DNA of 48,031 bases, taken from positions 1 through 48,031 of the forward strand of contig NZ_CBFIHX010000012.1 in NCBI RefSeq assembly GCF_965662505.1. The letters run 5' to 3'. The stretch is from Pseudomaricurvus sp965662505. GTDB lineage: Bacteria > Pseudomonadota > Gammaproteobacteria > Pseudomonadales > Cellvibrionaceae. The notes beneath the pieces are model-generated. The model did not search any database and had not been told where the DNA came from. It saw nothing but the letters and a program-made list of their open reading frames with translations. A program made the position numbers and the translations under genes. Positions 8,559 through 16,995 of the stretch are shown piece after piece. How positions within the stretch are numbered: the stretch's first letter is position 1; each line of letters starts with the position of its first letter.

Positions 8559-8726
8559 GGAGGTTGGGGGTTCCTTGTCTGTCATCAGAATGTACGTATC
8601 GGATCAGCGATTATATCGACTGATGCTGCCGGTGGCGAGCTACCCACGGAAGAGAACAGTAATAGACCGATATATAGAAGAAAGAATAAAGTACGGAAGA
8701 AAAAACAGAGGAGTTTCGCAGAAATT

Positions 8727-8842
8727 GGGTGGCGGCTCAGACCAGCCACACCCCGGCACATGAACTCACTGCTACCGTTGCTCCCTTCCGGGCCTGGCGG
8801 AGTTCACAGCTAATCATTGCGAGGGGACCAGAAAGAGCCACC
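8727..8842 (-). ncRNA. ffs: 4.5S RNA / bacterial small SRP RNA
   Basis: The minus strand carries the conserved SRP apical region GGCCCGGAAGGGAGCAACGG and the returning strand TGTGCCGGGGTGTGGCTGG. The outer ends GGTGGCTC and GAGCCGCCACC pair, giving a hairpin RNA of about 115 nt. It binds Ffh for co-translational targeting. Location just upstream of dnaX on the same strand is common. Exact ends are estimated from pairing. Confidence 0.93.
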
Positions 8843-8859
8843 ATTGCGAAACGCGGGCG

Positions 8860-8888
8860 ATTATTCCTTTTTCAGCGAGGGATTGCAA
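8860..8888 (-). promoter_or_regulatory. Sigma-70-type promoter for ffs
   Basis: On the minus strand a -35 TTGCAA (8888-8883), a 17-bp spacer and a -10 AATAAT (8865-8860) precede the SRP RNA by about 18 nt. A GC-rich discriminator (CGCCCGCG) follows, as is common for stable-RNA promoters. Confidence 0.65.
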
Positions 8889-8947
8889 GCCGCGGAGACG
8901 TAAAGTTGAAGGATGAACTGTTTAAATCTATCTTTCCTTCGCTCAAT

Positions 8948-8982
8948 AAAAAAGGGCCCACCCTTGCGGGTAAGCCCTTTTT
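8948..8982 (-). terminator. Rho-independent terminator after tRNA-Ser
   Basis: On the minus strand, AAAAAGGGCTTACCC, a short GCAA loop, GGGTGGGCCC and then TTTTTT form a stem-loop with a T run, six bases after the tRNA 3' end. Confidence 0.85.
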
Positions 8983-8986
8983 ATTA

Positions 8987-9076
<90 letters not shown>

Positions 9077-9156
9077 AGCTGCTGAAATGGCAGATTAATC
9101 ACAACCCTGCTTCAGCGAGGGCGGTACAATACACAAATGATTTCTGAAAGGCAATC

Positions 9157-9720
9157 TCATTTAGCCGGCCACGGGTGAAAAAAATCTGCCGGGTCAGGCT
9201 TGGGGGCTGTCTTCAAGGGAGCGGAGCGCGTCCCAAGGTAGATAAAGCCGATAATCTGCTCGCCTTCTTCCAAGCCAAGGCCCTGCTTAACCTCCGGATG
9301 CTCAGCCATGGCACCGCTGCGCCAGTAGGCACCCACACCCACAGCAAAAGCGCCATTGATCAGGTTTTGAGCAGCAGCGCCCGTGGCCAATATCTGCTCG
9401 ATGTGCGGTACCTTGGGGTGCTCGATTTTTTTGGCGATGGCCACAATCACCAGCGGCGCACGAAGAGGCATCTTCCGAAAACGCTCACGCTGCACATCAC
9501 TCAAATTCGGGTCATCTTGCAAAGCCGCCTTGGCGTAGAGTTCACCCAGACGTTCAAGCCCCTCGCCTTCGACCTCCAGAAATCGCCACGGCTGCAAGTT
9601 ACCGTGATCTGCAGCGCGCAAGGCGGCGCGGTACATCACCTCGCGTTGCTCAGCTGTCGGTGCCGGTTCTGTCAACTTGCCGCAGGAGACGCGGTTTAAC
9701 AATAATTCTGTGGCTTCCAT
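9157..9720 (-). CDS. YdjA-type NAD(P)H nitroreductase family protein
   Basis: A 187-residue FMN-dependent flavoprotein of the nitroreductase superfamily, short like E. coli YdjA (183 residues). ATG 9720 (MEATELLLNRVSCGKL) is chosen over upstream in-frame codons. Family features are NRVSCGKLTEPAPT near residues 9-22, the FMN-contact stretch AADHGNLQPWRF (about 36-47), VPHIEQILATGAAAQNL near 110-125 and GAYWRSG near 137. Natural substrates of this group are poorly known. It is divergent from the zinc peptidase gene, with a tandem repeat array between them. Confidence 0.88.
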   Translation of the reverse strand: MEATELLLNRVSCGKLTEPAPTAEQREVMYRAALRAADHGNLQPWRFLEVEGEGLERLGELYAKAALQDDPNLSDVQRERFRKMPLRAPLVIVAIAKKIEHPKVPHIEQILATGAAAQNLINGAFAVGVGAYWRSGAMAEHPEVKQGLGLEEGEQIIGFIYLGTRSAPLKTAPKPDPADFFHPWPAK

Positions 9721-9857
9721 GATAAGCGTCCTAACATCAGTAAATTGCACAGAGCCAGAATTTAACCCACCGATCCTCTGCGCCTATGGGCGGCCATTTT
9801 AACCACTCACCCACTCCCTGACCACCAGGACGCCTTTCCTGCAAAACTGGCCTATAG

Positions 9858-9945
9858 TTGAAGAAGCTGAACTGAAGAACCTGAGTTGAAGAATCTGATT
9901 TGAAGAACCTAGGCTGAAGAACTTGTTCACTGAAGAGCCCTGAGG
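9858..9945. repeat. 14-bp tandem repeat in a divergent intergenic region
   Basis: Five to six degenerate units built on TGAAGAACCTGA (for example 9873-9886, 9887-9900, 9901-9914) fill the space between the nitroreductase start (9720) and the peptidase start (9988). No annotated stop codon adjoins it. It may affect the promoter of the peptidase gene. Confidence 0.8.
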
Positions 9946-9987
9946 CCAAACAGCCCTAAATCATTCACCTTCCGATGAGTAGACATC

Positions 9988-10899
9988 ATGCGCTGGAAAG
10001 GTAGACGACAAAGCAGCAATGTAGAGGATCGACGCGGTGAATCCAGCGGTTATTCCGCGGCCGGTACGGGCGCAGGCGCCGCCATGCTGTTTCGCTTTAT
10101 CCCTCGCATGCTTGGCAGCAAATCGGGCCGAGTGATCCTGATCGTCGGCATTCTGGTTATCGTCGGCAGTCGCTTCTTCGGCATTGATTTATTGCCTTTT
10201 CTGCTCGGCGGAGGCAGCCCTGCAGTCACTCAAAACAGCCGTGAGCCGACCCCCGAAGAACAGGAACTCAGTCAGTTCGTCGCGGTTGTACTTGCAGACA
10301 CAGAAGACACCTGGAACAGCATCTTTCAATCACAGGGACAACAATACCAAGAACCTTCACTGGTCTTGTTTTCCGGCAGCGTCCGATCGGCTTGCGGTCA
10401 AGCCAGTGCTGCCGTCGGCCCGTTTTACTGCCCCGCCGACCGGCAGGTCTATCTGGATTTGTCATTCTTTCAAGACCTCAAAAGCCGTTATGGCGCGCCA
10501 GGTGATTTTGCTCAGGCGTACGTCATTGCTCACGAAGTCGGTCATCACGTCCAAACCTTACTGGGGATTAGCAACCAGGTCAGACAAGCCGGACAAGGGA
10601 AAAGCAAGGCTGAAGTGAACGCCCTGTCCGTTCGTCAAGAGCTGCAGGCCGACTGCTTCGCCGGTGTCTGGGGGCACAGTGCCCAACAAGAACAACTGCT
10701 GGATCCCGGCGATCTCAAAGAAGCCCTGACGGCCGCCACCGCCATTGGCGATGACCGTCTGCAGAAACAGGCTGGCGGGCAGGTGGTGCCTGACAGCTTC
10801 ACCCACGGCTCATCCGAACAGCGTGTTCGCTGGTTTCGCAAAGGCTTTGACTCCGGCGACCTCAACAACTGCAACACCTTCGCAGCGCAGCAGTTATAG
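9988..10899 (+). CDS. YpfJ-type neutral zinc metallopeptidase
   Basis: A 303-residue protein from ATG 9988. A short polar cytoplasmic start is followed by one membrane helix at about residues 48-72 (VILIVGILVIVGSRFF). The catalytic zinc motif HEVGHHVQ lies at about 182-189, with a downstream ELQADCFAGVW (about 217-227) supplying the third ligand region. Paired cysteines in SACGQ and FYCPADRQV suggest a periplasmic catalytic domain. Length fits the family (about 285-300). The physiological substrate is unknown. The gene's 3' end is followed by degenerate copies of its last bases. Confidence 0.93.
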   Translation: MRWKGRRQSSNVEDRRGESSGYSAAGTGAGAAMLFRFIPRMLGSKSGRVILIVGILVIVGSRFFGIDLLPFLLGGGSPAVTQNSREPTPEEQELSQFVAVVLADTEDTWNSIFQSQGQQYQEPSLVLFSGSVRSACGQASAAVGPFYCPADRQVYLDLSFFQDLKSRYGAPGDFAQAYVIAHEVGHHVQTLLGISNQVRQAGQGKSKAEVNALSVRQELQADCFAGVWGHSAQQEQLLDPGDLKEALTAATAIGDDRLQKQAGGQVVPDSFTHGSSEQRVRWFRKGFDSGDLNNCNTFAAQQL

Positions 10900-10947
10900 G
10901 GCTTTCGGTTGCGGCAGTTATAGGACTTTTATAGGACTTTCAGTTAG
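10900..10947. repeat. Post-stop degenerate copies of the peptidase gene 3' end
   Basis: The gene ends CAGTTATAG (10891-10899). CAGTTATAG recurs at 10915-10923, then TTTTATAG at 10927-10934 and GACTTTCAGTTAG at 10935-10947. Spacing is irregular (24, 11 and 13 bp). Confidence 0.7.
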
Positions 10948-11057
10948 AAACACACAACCTCCAGCTTAGCGCCCAACGAAATCTATATCTAAAAATATAT
11001 TTCGAATAACGATAAGAAAGATTTCTGCCTACTTCCGCCTGAAAAATTAACACTATC

Positions 11058-11080
11058 GTCTTTGTGAAACCGGCCGATAG
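11058..11080 (+). promoter_or_regulatory. Candidate sigma-28 (FliA)-type promoter
   Basis: GTCTTTGTGAAACC followed by GGCCGATAG. The -10-like GCCGATAG fits the FliA consensus GCCGATAA, and 11 nt upstream the 8-mer TATCGTCT matches 5 of 8 positions of TAAAGTTT. The same block recurs at 20001-20023 with 19 or 20 of 23 identical bases, also about 40 nt before the start of a membrane coiled-coil gene. Confidence 0.5.
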
Positions 11081-11119
11081 CGGTAGTTCAACCAATTGTT
11101 CTGGGAGGAGCAACTTGAT

Positions 11120-12229
11120 ATGCAGGTTTCACATTGGGTAATTTTTGGCGTTATAGAGCTGATCGGGTTATTAATCCTGATTTGCCTGTATCTGCTGATG
11201 CACACCCGCAGCCTCAAACAATTGGTGATACGTTTGCAGTCGCGACTTAAACGCGTGGCATTCGATCTGAAATCGACCCGCCAGGCCAGTAACGATCCGG
11301 TCTCAGAAAGCTCTTCTGCCGAAGACACAGACAGTGAAGAGGCAGACAACGAAGACGCAAGCGCAGACACTCCTCTTGAAGAAATGGATGCTGAAAGCCT
11401 TCGCCAGGCCCTGTCAGACAGCAGGCGTCGAGTCGAAAACCTGGAACAGTTTAAGACGCTATTCTTTGAGCTGGAGGAAAAGTGGCAAAACGCCCAGGAT
11501 CAGGCGCAGGAATACCACCTCAAGATCACCGATCTGACCGCAGACATAGACCAGAAAGACGAATTGGACACCTTACTGCAGGGCTATCAGTCCGCATACG
11601 ACGATTTCAGCCAATCGCTACAACAGCCAGGTCAAACAACAACGAATCAGCTTGATGCAGCCCCCTCCGCCGACCATGAAAGCCCACCACAGCTGGCTTC
11701 TGACGAACTGGAACGCCTCAAGTCCATCGCCAGCAATCAACACAATCTAATCAGTGAACTGCAGCAGCGACTTGCTGTGGCTTATTCGAGTGCTGATAAG
11801 GAAGCACTGATCAACGACCTGAAAACCCAGCTGGACCAGCAGCTGCGCTACCTGAGCGAATCGGAAACCTGCGTTAAATTGATGGAGAGAGAACTGAACG
11901 ACGCTCACGAACAAATCACCAAGCTAAAATCACACTTAACCAGTCGCGATCACCAATTGCGCCACGACAAGGAAGAGAATCACGACTTACACCGCAAACT
12001 GGCCAACCAGGAAGGGGAACACGAGCAAAAGAACCAAGCCATTCAGAGGCTAAAACAAGAAAATGAACAACTGGTTATGCAAATGCAAACCAGCCTGGAT
12101 GGCGGACCGTCCAATGAAAGCGATGATTTCGACAAAGAAATGAGCCGACTGCAAAGCGAATACAGCAGCCTTGAACACCGATACACAGAACTGGAAAGTA
12201 AATATCTGGCTCTCAGAATGAAAGCCTAA
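11120..12229 (+). CDS. Membrane-anchored coiled-coil protein
   Basis: A 369-residue protein. ATG 11120 follows a strong ribosome binding site (GGGAGGAG), so the in-frame codons upstream are rejected. One membrane helix at about residues 6-28 (WVIFGVIELIGLLILICLYLL) is followed by a basic segment, an acidic Ser/Asp/Glu-rich stretch (about 55-95), and long heptad-like coiled coils to the C-terminus. I recognise no enzyme domain. The helix-then-basic order predicts a cytoplasmic coiled-coil body. It is upstream of an adenylate cyclase gene on the same strand and carries a candidate sigma-28 promoter, so a scaffold or motility-linked role is an inference. Confidence 0.75.
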   Translation: MQVSHWVIFGVIELIGLLILICLYLLMHTRSLKQLVIRLQSRLKRVAFDLKSTRQASNDPVSESSSAEDTDSEEADNEDASADTPLEEMDAESLRQALSDSRRRVENLEQFKTLFFELEEKWQNAQDQAQEYHLKITDLTADIDQKDELDTLLQGYQSAYDDFSQSLQQPGQTTTNQLDAAPSADHESPPQLASDELERLKSIASNQHNLISELQQRLAVAYSSADKEALINDLKTQLDQQLRYLSESETCVKLMERELNDAHEQITKLKSHLTSRDHQLRHDKEENHDLHRKLANQEGEHEQKNQAIQRLKQENEQLVMQMQTSLDGGPSNESDDFDKEMSRLQSEYSSLEHRYTELESKYLALRMKA

Positions 12230-12707
12230 TTATGAAGGTCTAATAGAGACAGAATGAAAGCTTGGTAAGTAACCGAAGGGCCTAAGACAAATCGTTAGCT
12301 TTAGCTTTTTAGCTATAAGAATGCCTGATTCCATTAGCTATACGACTAACAAGACCCCAAAAGACGGTTTTTGCGCCAAAAAAATGGCGATGCAGCGGTA
12401 AACCCTACACACAAGGTTAGACAAAGCTTGCTAAAAACCCTAACATCGAACCTTATGCCGAAGAAATGGGTGTCTTCGACCTGCTTCGCAAAACCCAGGA
12501 AAATAATGCCTCGCAATTACTGCCAGGTGGGTTTCTGCCAACCAGATGGTTTCTGCATCTCTCACTGAGCAGAAACCGTTGTGCAAAGGATATTGCAAAC
12601 GAACTCAGAAAAAAGAGTACAACCACTCATTTTGAGCGGTCAAAATATCAACTCAGCCATTTTTGGTAGGAGCAGACGCCAACCTCACGGTAGGCAGAGT
12701 CACAGCA
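12230..12707 (+). other. 478-bp intergenic region upstream of the cyclase gene
   Basis: It begins with degenerate copies of the preceding gene's 3' end (12230-12243 with ATGAAGGTCTAA, and 12244-12268 with ATGAAAGCTTGGTAA). A perfect 9-bp stem (GGTTTCTGC at 12548-12556, GCAGAAACC at 12569-12577) with a 12-nt loop and no T run could structure the cyclase leader. Short open frames here have no convincing start or composition. No clear promoter was found. Confidence 0.5.
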
Positions 12708-14078
12708 ATGACAGACGACCCTAACGCCCAGATGGATTCTGTAAAGTCGCAGTACTATTTCAGAGCATTAATATGCTTTGCGGCATCTGGCACCCTGGCG
12801 TCTCAGCTCAACCTCAGCAACATTGATTTCTTCAAAGCTGGCACTATTCTTTTCAGCCTGATTTATATTTACGTAGCCTACCGTATCTGTCGGCAGGTGG
12901 GCGCCGAACGCCTGCCCGAGGTTGTGCGCTGGCTGGGTTGCGCTGATTCCATGCTGCTCGGGTTTATTCTGGCCCTCTCCAGTTTCAGCCTGCTTCCCAC
13001 TCTACTGTTTGTCACCATGGTCCAGTTCAATGCCCTGCTCAACGGTGGCGGAAAAAAGTGGGCTCATGACAACCTGGCCATGACGGCAGGTATCGCGCTG
13101 GGCCTGGTGGTGTACCAGCCCCAGTGGATTCTGTCGTCGCAACTGAGCATCAGCTTTGCCAGCCTGATTGGTATTCTCACCTATTTTTGCGCCTCGGCTT
13201 TTTACACCTACAGTCAGATTGCCGGCCTGCGCAAACAAACCGATCTACTGAATCGCGAGAAGAACACCTTCAAGATCCGCGCTTACAAGCTCTCCCGCTA
13301 CATCAGCCCGCCGGTGTGGTCTGCCATCAATGAAGGGCGCGACAGCACCCTGCAAACCGAGCGCAAGCGCCTCACCATCTTCTTCTCCGACATCAAGGAT
13401 TTCAGCCAGCTGTCGGAAGAAATGGAAGCCGAAGCTCTGACCGAGATCCTCAACACCTACCTCAAAGAGATGTCGATGATCGTCAGCCAGTATGGCGGCA
13501 CCATCGACAAATTCATGGGCGATGGGATTATGGTGATCTTTGGTGACAATCAGAGCAAAGGCATCAAGAACGACACTGTGCAGTGCGTATCCATGGCTCT
13601 CGCCATGCGCAAGAAGATGAAAGTGCTGCAAAAGCAGTGGCAGGATCAGGGGATTAAGCGCCCCATGCAGATCCGTATGGGGATCAACACCGGCTACTGC
13701 ACCGTCGGTACGTTCGGTACATCCCACCACCTGGATTACACCGTACTGGGTACCCACGTGAATCTGGCGAGCCGCCTGGAATCAGCCGCTTCGCCGGATG
13801 AGATTCTGGTCACCCATGAAACCTGGTCACTGTGTCGCGAAACCATTATGTGTCGTGATAAAGGTGAAATCGGCGTGAAAGGTTTCAGCCACCCCATCAA
13901 AGTTTACAGCGTGGTGGGATTACGCAAGGATCTGGGCAAAAACCAGAACTATTTCGAACACAGCCTGGACGGCTTTTCCATGCATTTGGATATGGATAAA
14001 GTTCGGAACTACGACCGTGAACGGGCCATCAAGGCACTGGAAGCGGCTGCCGACGCCCTGAAAGACAAGGTTATCTAG
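12708..14078 (+). CDS. CyaB-like membrane class III adenylate cyclase
   Basis: About 456 residues from ATG 12708; the next in-frame ATG is 12732, and the ribosome binding site is weak for both. The N-terminal half has roughly six hydrophobic segments (about residues 15-185), resembling the MASE2 sensor domain of Pseudomonas CyaB. A linker with LSRYISPPVW (about 212-221) leads to a class III cyclase domain: FFSDIKDFSQLSEEM near 240 with the first metal Asp, KFMGDGIMVIFGD near 282 with the second, and HLDYTVLGTHVNLASRLE near 348. It should make cAMP from ATP at the inner membrane face. Guanylate cyclase activity is less likely but not excluded. Confidence 0.88.
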   Translation: MTDDPNAQMDSVKSQYYFRALICFAASGTLASQLNLSNIDFFKAGTILFSLIYIYVAYRICRQVGAERLPEVVRWLGCADSMLLGFILALSSFSLLPTLLFVTMVQFNALLNGGGKKWAHDNLAMTAGIALGLVVYQPQWILSSQLSISFASLIGILTYFCASAFYTYSQIAGLRKQTDLLNREKNTFKIRAYKLSRYISPPVWSAINEGRDSTLQTERKRLTIFFSDIKDFSQLSEEMEAEALTEILNTYLKEMSMIVSQYGGTIDKFMGDGIMVIFGDNQSKGIKNDTVQCVSMALAMRKKMKVLQKQWQDQGIKRPMQIRMGINTGYCTVGTFGTSHHLDYTVLGTHVNLASRLESAASPDEILVTHETWSLCRETIMCRDKGEIGVKGFSHPIKVYSVVGLRKDLGKNQNYFEHSLDGFSMHLDMDKVRNYDRERAIKALEAAADALKDKVI

Positions 14079-14163
14079 CCTCTCTCCCATCCTGATCACT
14101 GCTGCTCCGGCACTCTGCGCAGCACAGCACCCGATCCAGCTGTTCTTATTTCACACAACCTGT

Positions 14164-14236
14164 CTGTTCTTACCCGGCAGCTGTCTATTGCTTACCGGGC
14201 AACTCTTGCTTGGCCAACCCTACTGCCTAACCGCCC
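14164..14236. repeat. 17-18-bp post-stop repeats after queF
   Basis: queF ends (minus strand) GGTTGGTCAGGCAGTAG. The next 17 bp are GGGCGGTTAGGCAGTAG (14236-14220), then GGTTGGCCAAGCAAGAG (14219-14203), followed by two more diverged units ending in AATAG and AACAG. Confidence 0.8.
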
Positions 14237-15073
14237 CTACTGCCTGACCAACCTTACTTCCATCGGTCCTTCCGAGCCATTGGTGCGGTAAGGATTGATA
14301 TCCAGTCCGCCGCGGCGGGTATAGCGTGCATAGACTGTCAGAGCTTCCGGCTGGCAGCGCTCCTGGATTTCCAGAAACATGCGCTCGACGCAATGCTCGT
14401 GAAAATCCTGATGCTCGCGAAACGAAATAATGTACTTCAGCAGCGAGGCTCGATCAATCTGAGCGCCACGGTACTGCACAAACACGCTGGCCCAATCAGG
14501 CTGTCCAGTGACCGGACAATTACTCTTAAGCAGGTTGCTGTACAGTGATTCACTGACAATCTTTTCCGGCTTATGCAGTGTCAGGAGATCCGGGCTGGGT
14601 GAATAGCAGTCGATCTTGACCGGCTCATCGTCAATGCATTCGCCCGTAAAGTGCCCCAGCCCTTCCAGCGCAACCCCCTGAAGAGGCTTCAAACGCACCA
14701 TAACCGTTGCGCCAGCAGCACTCGACAGGTCGGATTCCAGCGTTTGGGCAACGCTTTGAACATCTGAAAATGCAGTCTGATTGAACGAATTCAGGTACAA
14801 CTTAAAAGATTTCGACTCGATAATCGCCGGACTGTTGGCCGGGACTTCAAATTCGGCAATGGCCACCACAGGCTTGCCATCATTATTGAGCCAGGAGATC
14901 TCATAAGCCGTCCAGATATCCACTCCGCGAAACGGCAGCGAACCCGGCTTGATACCCAGCTCGCGACGGGACTGCTGCCGCGGAATCGGGCACAACAGCG
15001 ACGGACTGTAAACGGAAACATACTCTGTGTTCTTGCCCAGCAGGGTTCCCTGATGAGGGTCTGTACCAGCCAT
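14237..15073 (-). CDS. queF: NADPH-dependent 7-cyano-7-deazaguanine reductase
   Basis: A 278-residue enzyme reducing preQ0 to preQ1 in queuosine biosynthesis for tRNA. ATG 15073 is preferred over an upstream ATT in frame. It is the long, two-domain (YqcD-type) QueF: N-terminal motif DIWTAYEISWLNNDGKP (about 51-67), SKSFKLYLNSFNQT (about 88-101), then the catalytic Cys in SNCPVTGQPDWASV (about 187-200) with the nearby Asp, and FHEHCVERMF (about 224-233). Length matches the family (273-282). It is divergent in role from, but next to, the ABC exporter pair, as recalled for Pseudomonas. Confidence 0.96.
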   Translation of the reverse strand: MAGTDPHQGTLLGKNTEYVSVYSPSLLCPIPRQQSRRELGIKPGSLPFRGVDIWTAYEISWLNNDGKPVVAIAEFEVPANSPAIIESKSFKLYLNSFNQTAFSDVQSVAQTLESDLSSAAGATVMVRLKPLQGVALEGLGHFTGECIDDEPVKIDCYSPSPDLLTLHKPEKIVSESLYSNLLKSNCPVTGQPDWASVFVQYRGAQIDRASLLKYIISFREHQDFHEHCVERMFLEIQERCQPEALTVYARYTRRGGLDINPYRTNGSEGPMEVRLVRQ

Positions 15074-15162
15074 ATTCAATACCTGTGACGCTTATTCACT
15101 AATTCAATGCGCATAAAACGCTGTTTTTCTGCCGCAACCTTCATGCCCTAAAAGGCAACCCA

Positions 15163-15936
15163 TCACGCCCGCAGACGTTTGCCGGTTTTCAACAGGTGCA
15201 GGCAATAGGCGGTTAACGCCGCAATAAACACCAACACACCCACAAAGGCAAAACCAATATTAATGTCCGACACCCCCAAGACCCCATAGCGGAAGGCATT
15301 CACCATATAGAGTACGGGGTTCAGCTGCGATACCCCCTGCCAGAACTCGGGCAACAAACTGATGGAATAGAAGACGCCTCCCAGATAAGTCAAAGGAGTC
15401 AAGACAAAGGTCGGGATGATCGAGATATCATCAAACGAGTTGGCGTAGACGGCATTCACAAACCCCATCAGCGAGAACAGCACTGAAGTCAGCAAAACAA
15501 TCGCCACCGTGATACCGAAATGCTGGATGTGCAAACGGGTAAACAGCAGCGACACTACGGTCACAATCAGTCCGACCATCAGCCCCCGGGCCACGCCACC
15601 GCAAATGTATCCCAGTAAAATGATGTAATTGGGTGTCGGCGACACCAGCAACTCCTCGACATTGTGCTGAAACTTGGCACTGTAAAAAGACGACACCACA
15701 TTGGAATAGGAGTTGGTGATCACCGACATCATGATCAACCCCGGCACCACAAACGCCATGTAATTGAAGCCACCCATCTCACCAATGCGAGAACCGATGA
15801 GGGTTCCGAAAATCACAAAGTACAACGCCATTGTAATCACTGGCGGCACCAGAGTTTGCACCCAGATGCGCATAAAGCGGTGAATTTCTTTGCGGATAAT
15901 GGTGGTTAATGCAATCCACTGTTCCTGCGGACTCAT
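15163..15936 (-). CDS. ABC-2 type transporter permease (YadH-like)
   Basis: A 257-residue inner-membrane permease with six hydrophobic segments, starting with a cytoplasmic amphipathic IRKEIHRFMRIWVQTLVPP. The ABC-2 signature region (SFDDISIIPTFVLTPLTYLGGVFYSISLLP, about 167-196) is clear. Its ATG at 15936 overlaps the stop of the ATPase gene (15933) in an ATGA arrangement, so the two are translationally coupled. Substrate is unknown; drug, lipid or polysaccharide export are all possible for this family. Confidence 0.92.
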   Translation of the reverse strand: MSPQEQWIALTTIIRKEIHRFMRIWVQTLVPPVITMALYFVIFGTLIGSRIGEMGGFNYMAFVVPGLIMMSVITNSYSNVVSSFYSAKFQHNVEELLVSPTPNYIILLGYICGGVARGLMVGLIVTVVSLLFTRLHIQHFGITVAIVLLTSVLFSLMGFVNAVYANSFDDISIIPTFVLTPLTYLGGVFYSISLLPEFWQGVSQLNPVLYMVNAFRYGVLGVSDINIGFAFVGVLVFIAALTAYCLHLLKTGKRLRA

Positions 15937-16898
15937 GCCTTCACCTCCACTTTATCCGCTTGGACTGAACTATCGACTTTATCTGCATTGCCATTGACCA
16001 GGGAGACAAACAGCTCTTCCAGACGATTGGACTTGTTTCTCATACTGACCACATGCACTCCACTTCGGGTGAGGGATTCAAAGACCTCATTGAGGGACCC
16101 CCCTTTTTCCACTTCGATTTCCAGACTGTGCTCTTCGACCAGCTTGAGCTGATAGCCTTCCACTTCCGGCGCACGGGTCAGTGCCTCGCGGGTATCCAGT
16201 ACGAACACCTCCTTGTTCAGTGTCTTCAACAGCGCCTTAATGCTGGTATTTTCCACGATATTGCCCTTATCAATAATGGCAATGTTCCGGCACAGGCTTT
16301 CGGCCTCTTCCAGATAGTGGGTGGTCAGAATAATGGTGGTGCCTTTGGCATTGATATCCTGCAGGAATTCCCACATGGAGCGACGCAGTTCGATATCCAC
16401 ACCAGCCGTTGGCTCATCCAGAATCAATAGGCGGGGCTCATGCACCAGCGCACGGGCAATCATCAAACGGCGCTTCATTCCGCCGGACAGCATCCTCGCC
16501 GGCGTGTGACGTTTATCCCACAGCCCCAACTGCTTGAGGTATTTATCGGCCCGCTCTTCCGCCAAAGATTTTTTCAAGCCGTAGTAGCCGGCCTGATTCA
16601 CAACGATGCTGCGCACCTGCTCAAACTGCGAAAAGTTGAACTCCTGAGGCACAATGCCCAGCTGTTTTTTGGCAGTGGCAAAATCCGTATCAATGTCATG
16701 ACCAAAGATGGAAACCTTTCCACCGCTTTTTGTCACCAGAGAGCAGATCACACCGATGGTGGTGGACTTGCCGGCACCATTGGGACCCAGCAATGCAAAG
16801 AAGTCGCCCTCTTTCACCTCCAGATCAATGCCCTTCAGTGCTTCAAAACCATTGTCGTAGGTTTTGGTCAGCTGCTTGATTGATAACGCCACACTCAT
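15933..16898 (-). CDS. ABC transporter ATP-binding protein (YadG-like)
   Basis: A 321-residue ATPase. Walker A GPNGAGKST lies near residue 38, the ABC signature LSGGMKRRL near 137, Walker B LLILDEPTAG near 157 and the switch His in ILTTHYLEEAE near 191. The C-terminal 80 residues form a charged extension ending in VQADKVEVKA. It powers the adjacent permease. Start ATG 16898. It is divergent from the PA2817-like gene, with a short shared intergenic region. Confidence 0.94.
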   Translation of the reverse strand: MSVALSIKQLTKTYDNGFEALKGIDLEVKEGDFFALLGPNGAGKSTTIGVICSLVTKSGGKVSIFGHDIDTDFATAKKQLGIVPQEFNFSQFEQVRSIVVNQAGYYGLKKSLAEERADKYLKQLGLWDKRHTPARMLSGGMKRRLMIARALVHEPRLLILDEPTAGVDIELRRSMWEFLQDINAKGTTIILTTHYLEEAESLCRNIAIIDKGNIVENTSIKALLKTLNKEVFVLDTREALTRAPEVEGYQLKLVEEHSLEIEVEKGGSLNEVFESLTRSGVHVVSMRNKSNRLEELFVSLVNGNADKVDSSVQADKVEVKA

Positions 16899-16995
16899 AT
16901 GTATCCACCTGAATTAATGCTTGTCGCTCAACGCCCTATGGCTTCTTGCCAGTCAATATTGGGGTAGAATGGCAGAATTAAAGATGAGGAACCCC

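Noticed and set aside
12371..12669. Short plus-strand frames upstream of the adenylate cyclase
   Set aside because: They overlap each other, lack convincing start signals and show no protein-like composition; treated as intergenic.
13245..13757. A 170-codon open frame on the minus strand
   Set aside because: It is opposite the cyclase catalytic domain and resembles no protein.
16921..16995. N-terminal extension of the PA2817-like gene
   Set aside because: The ATG at 16996 has a good ribosome binding site at correct spacing, and the extension does not look like part of the protein.
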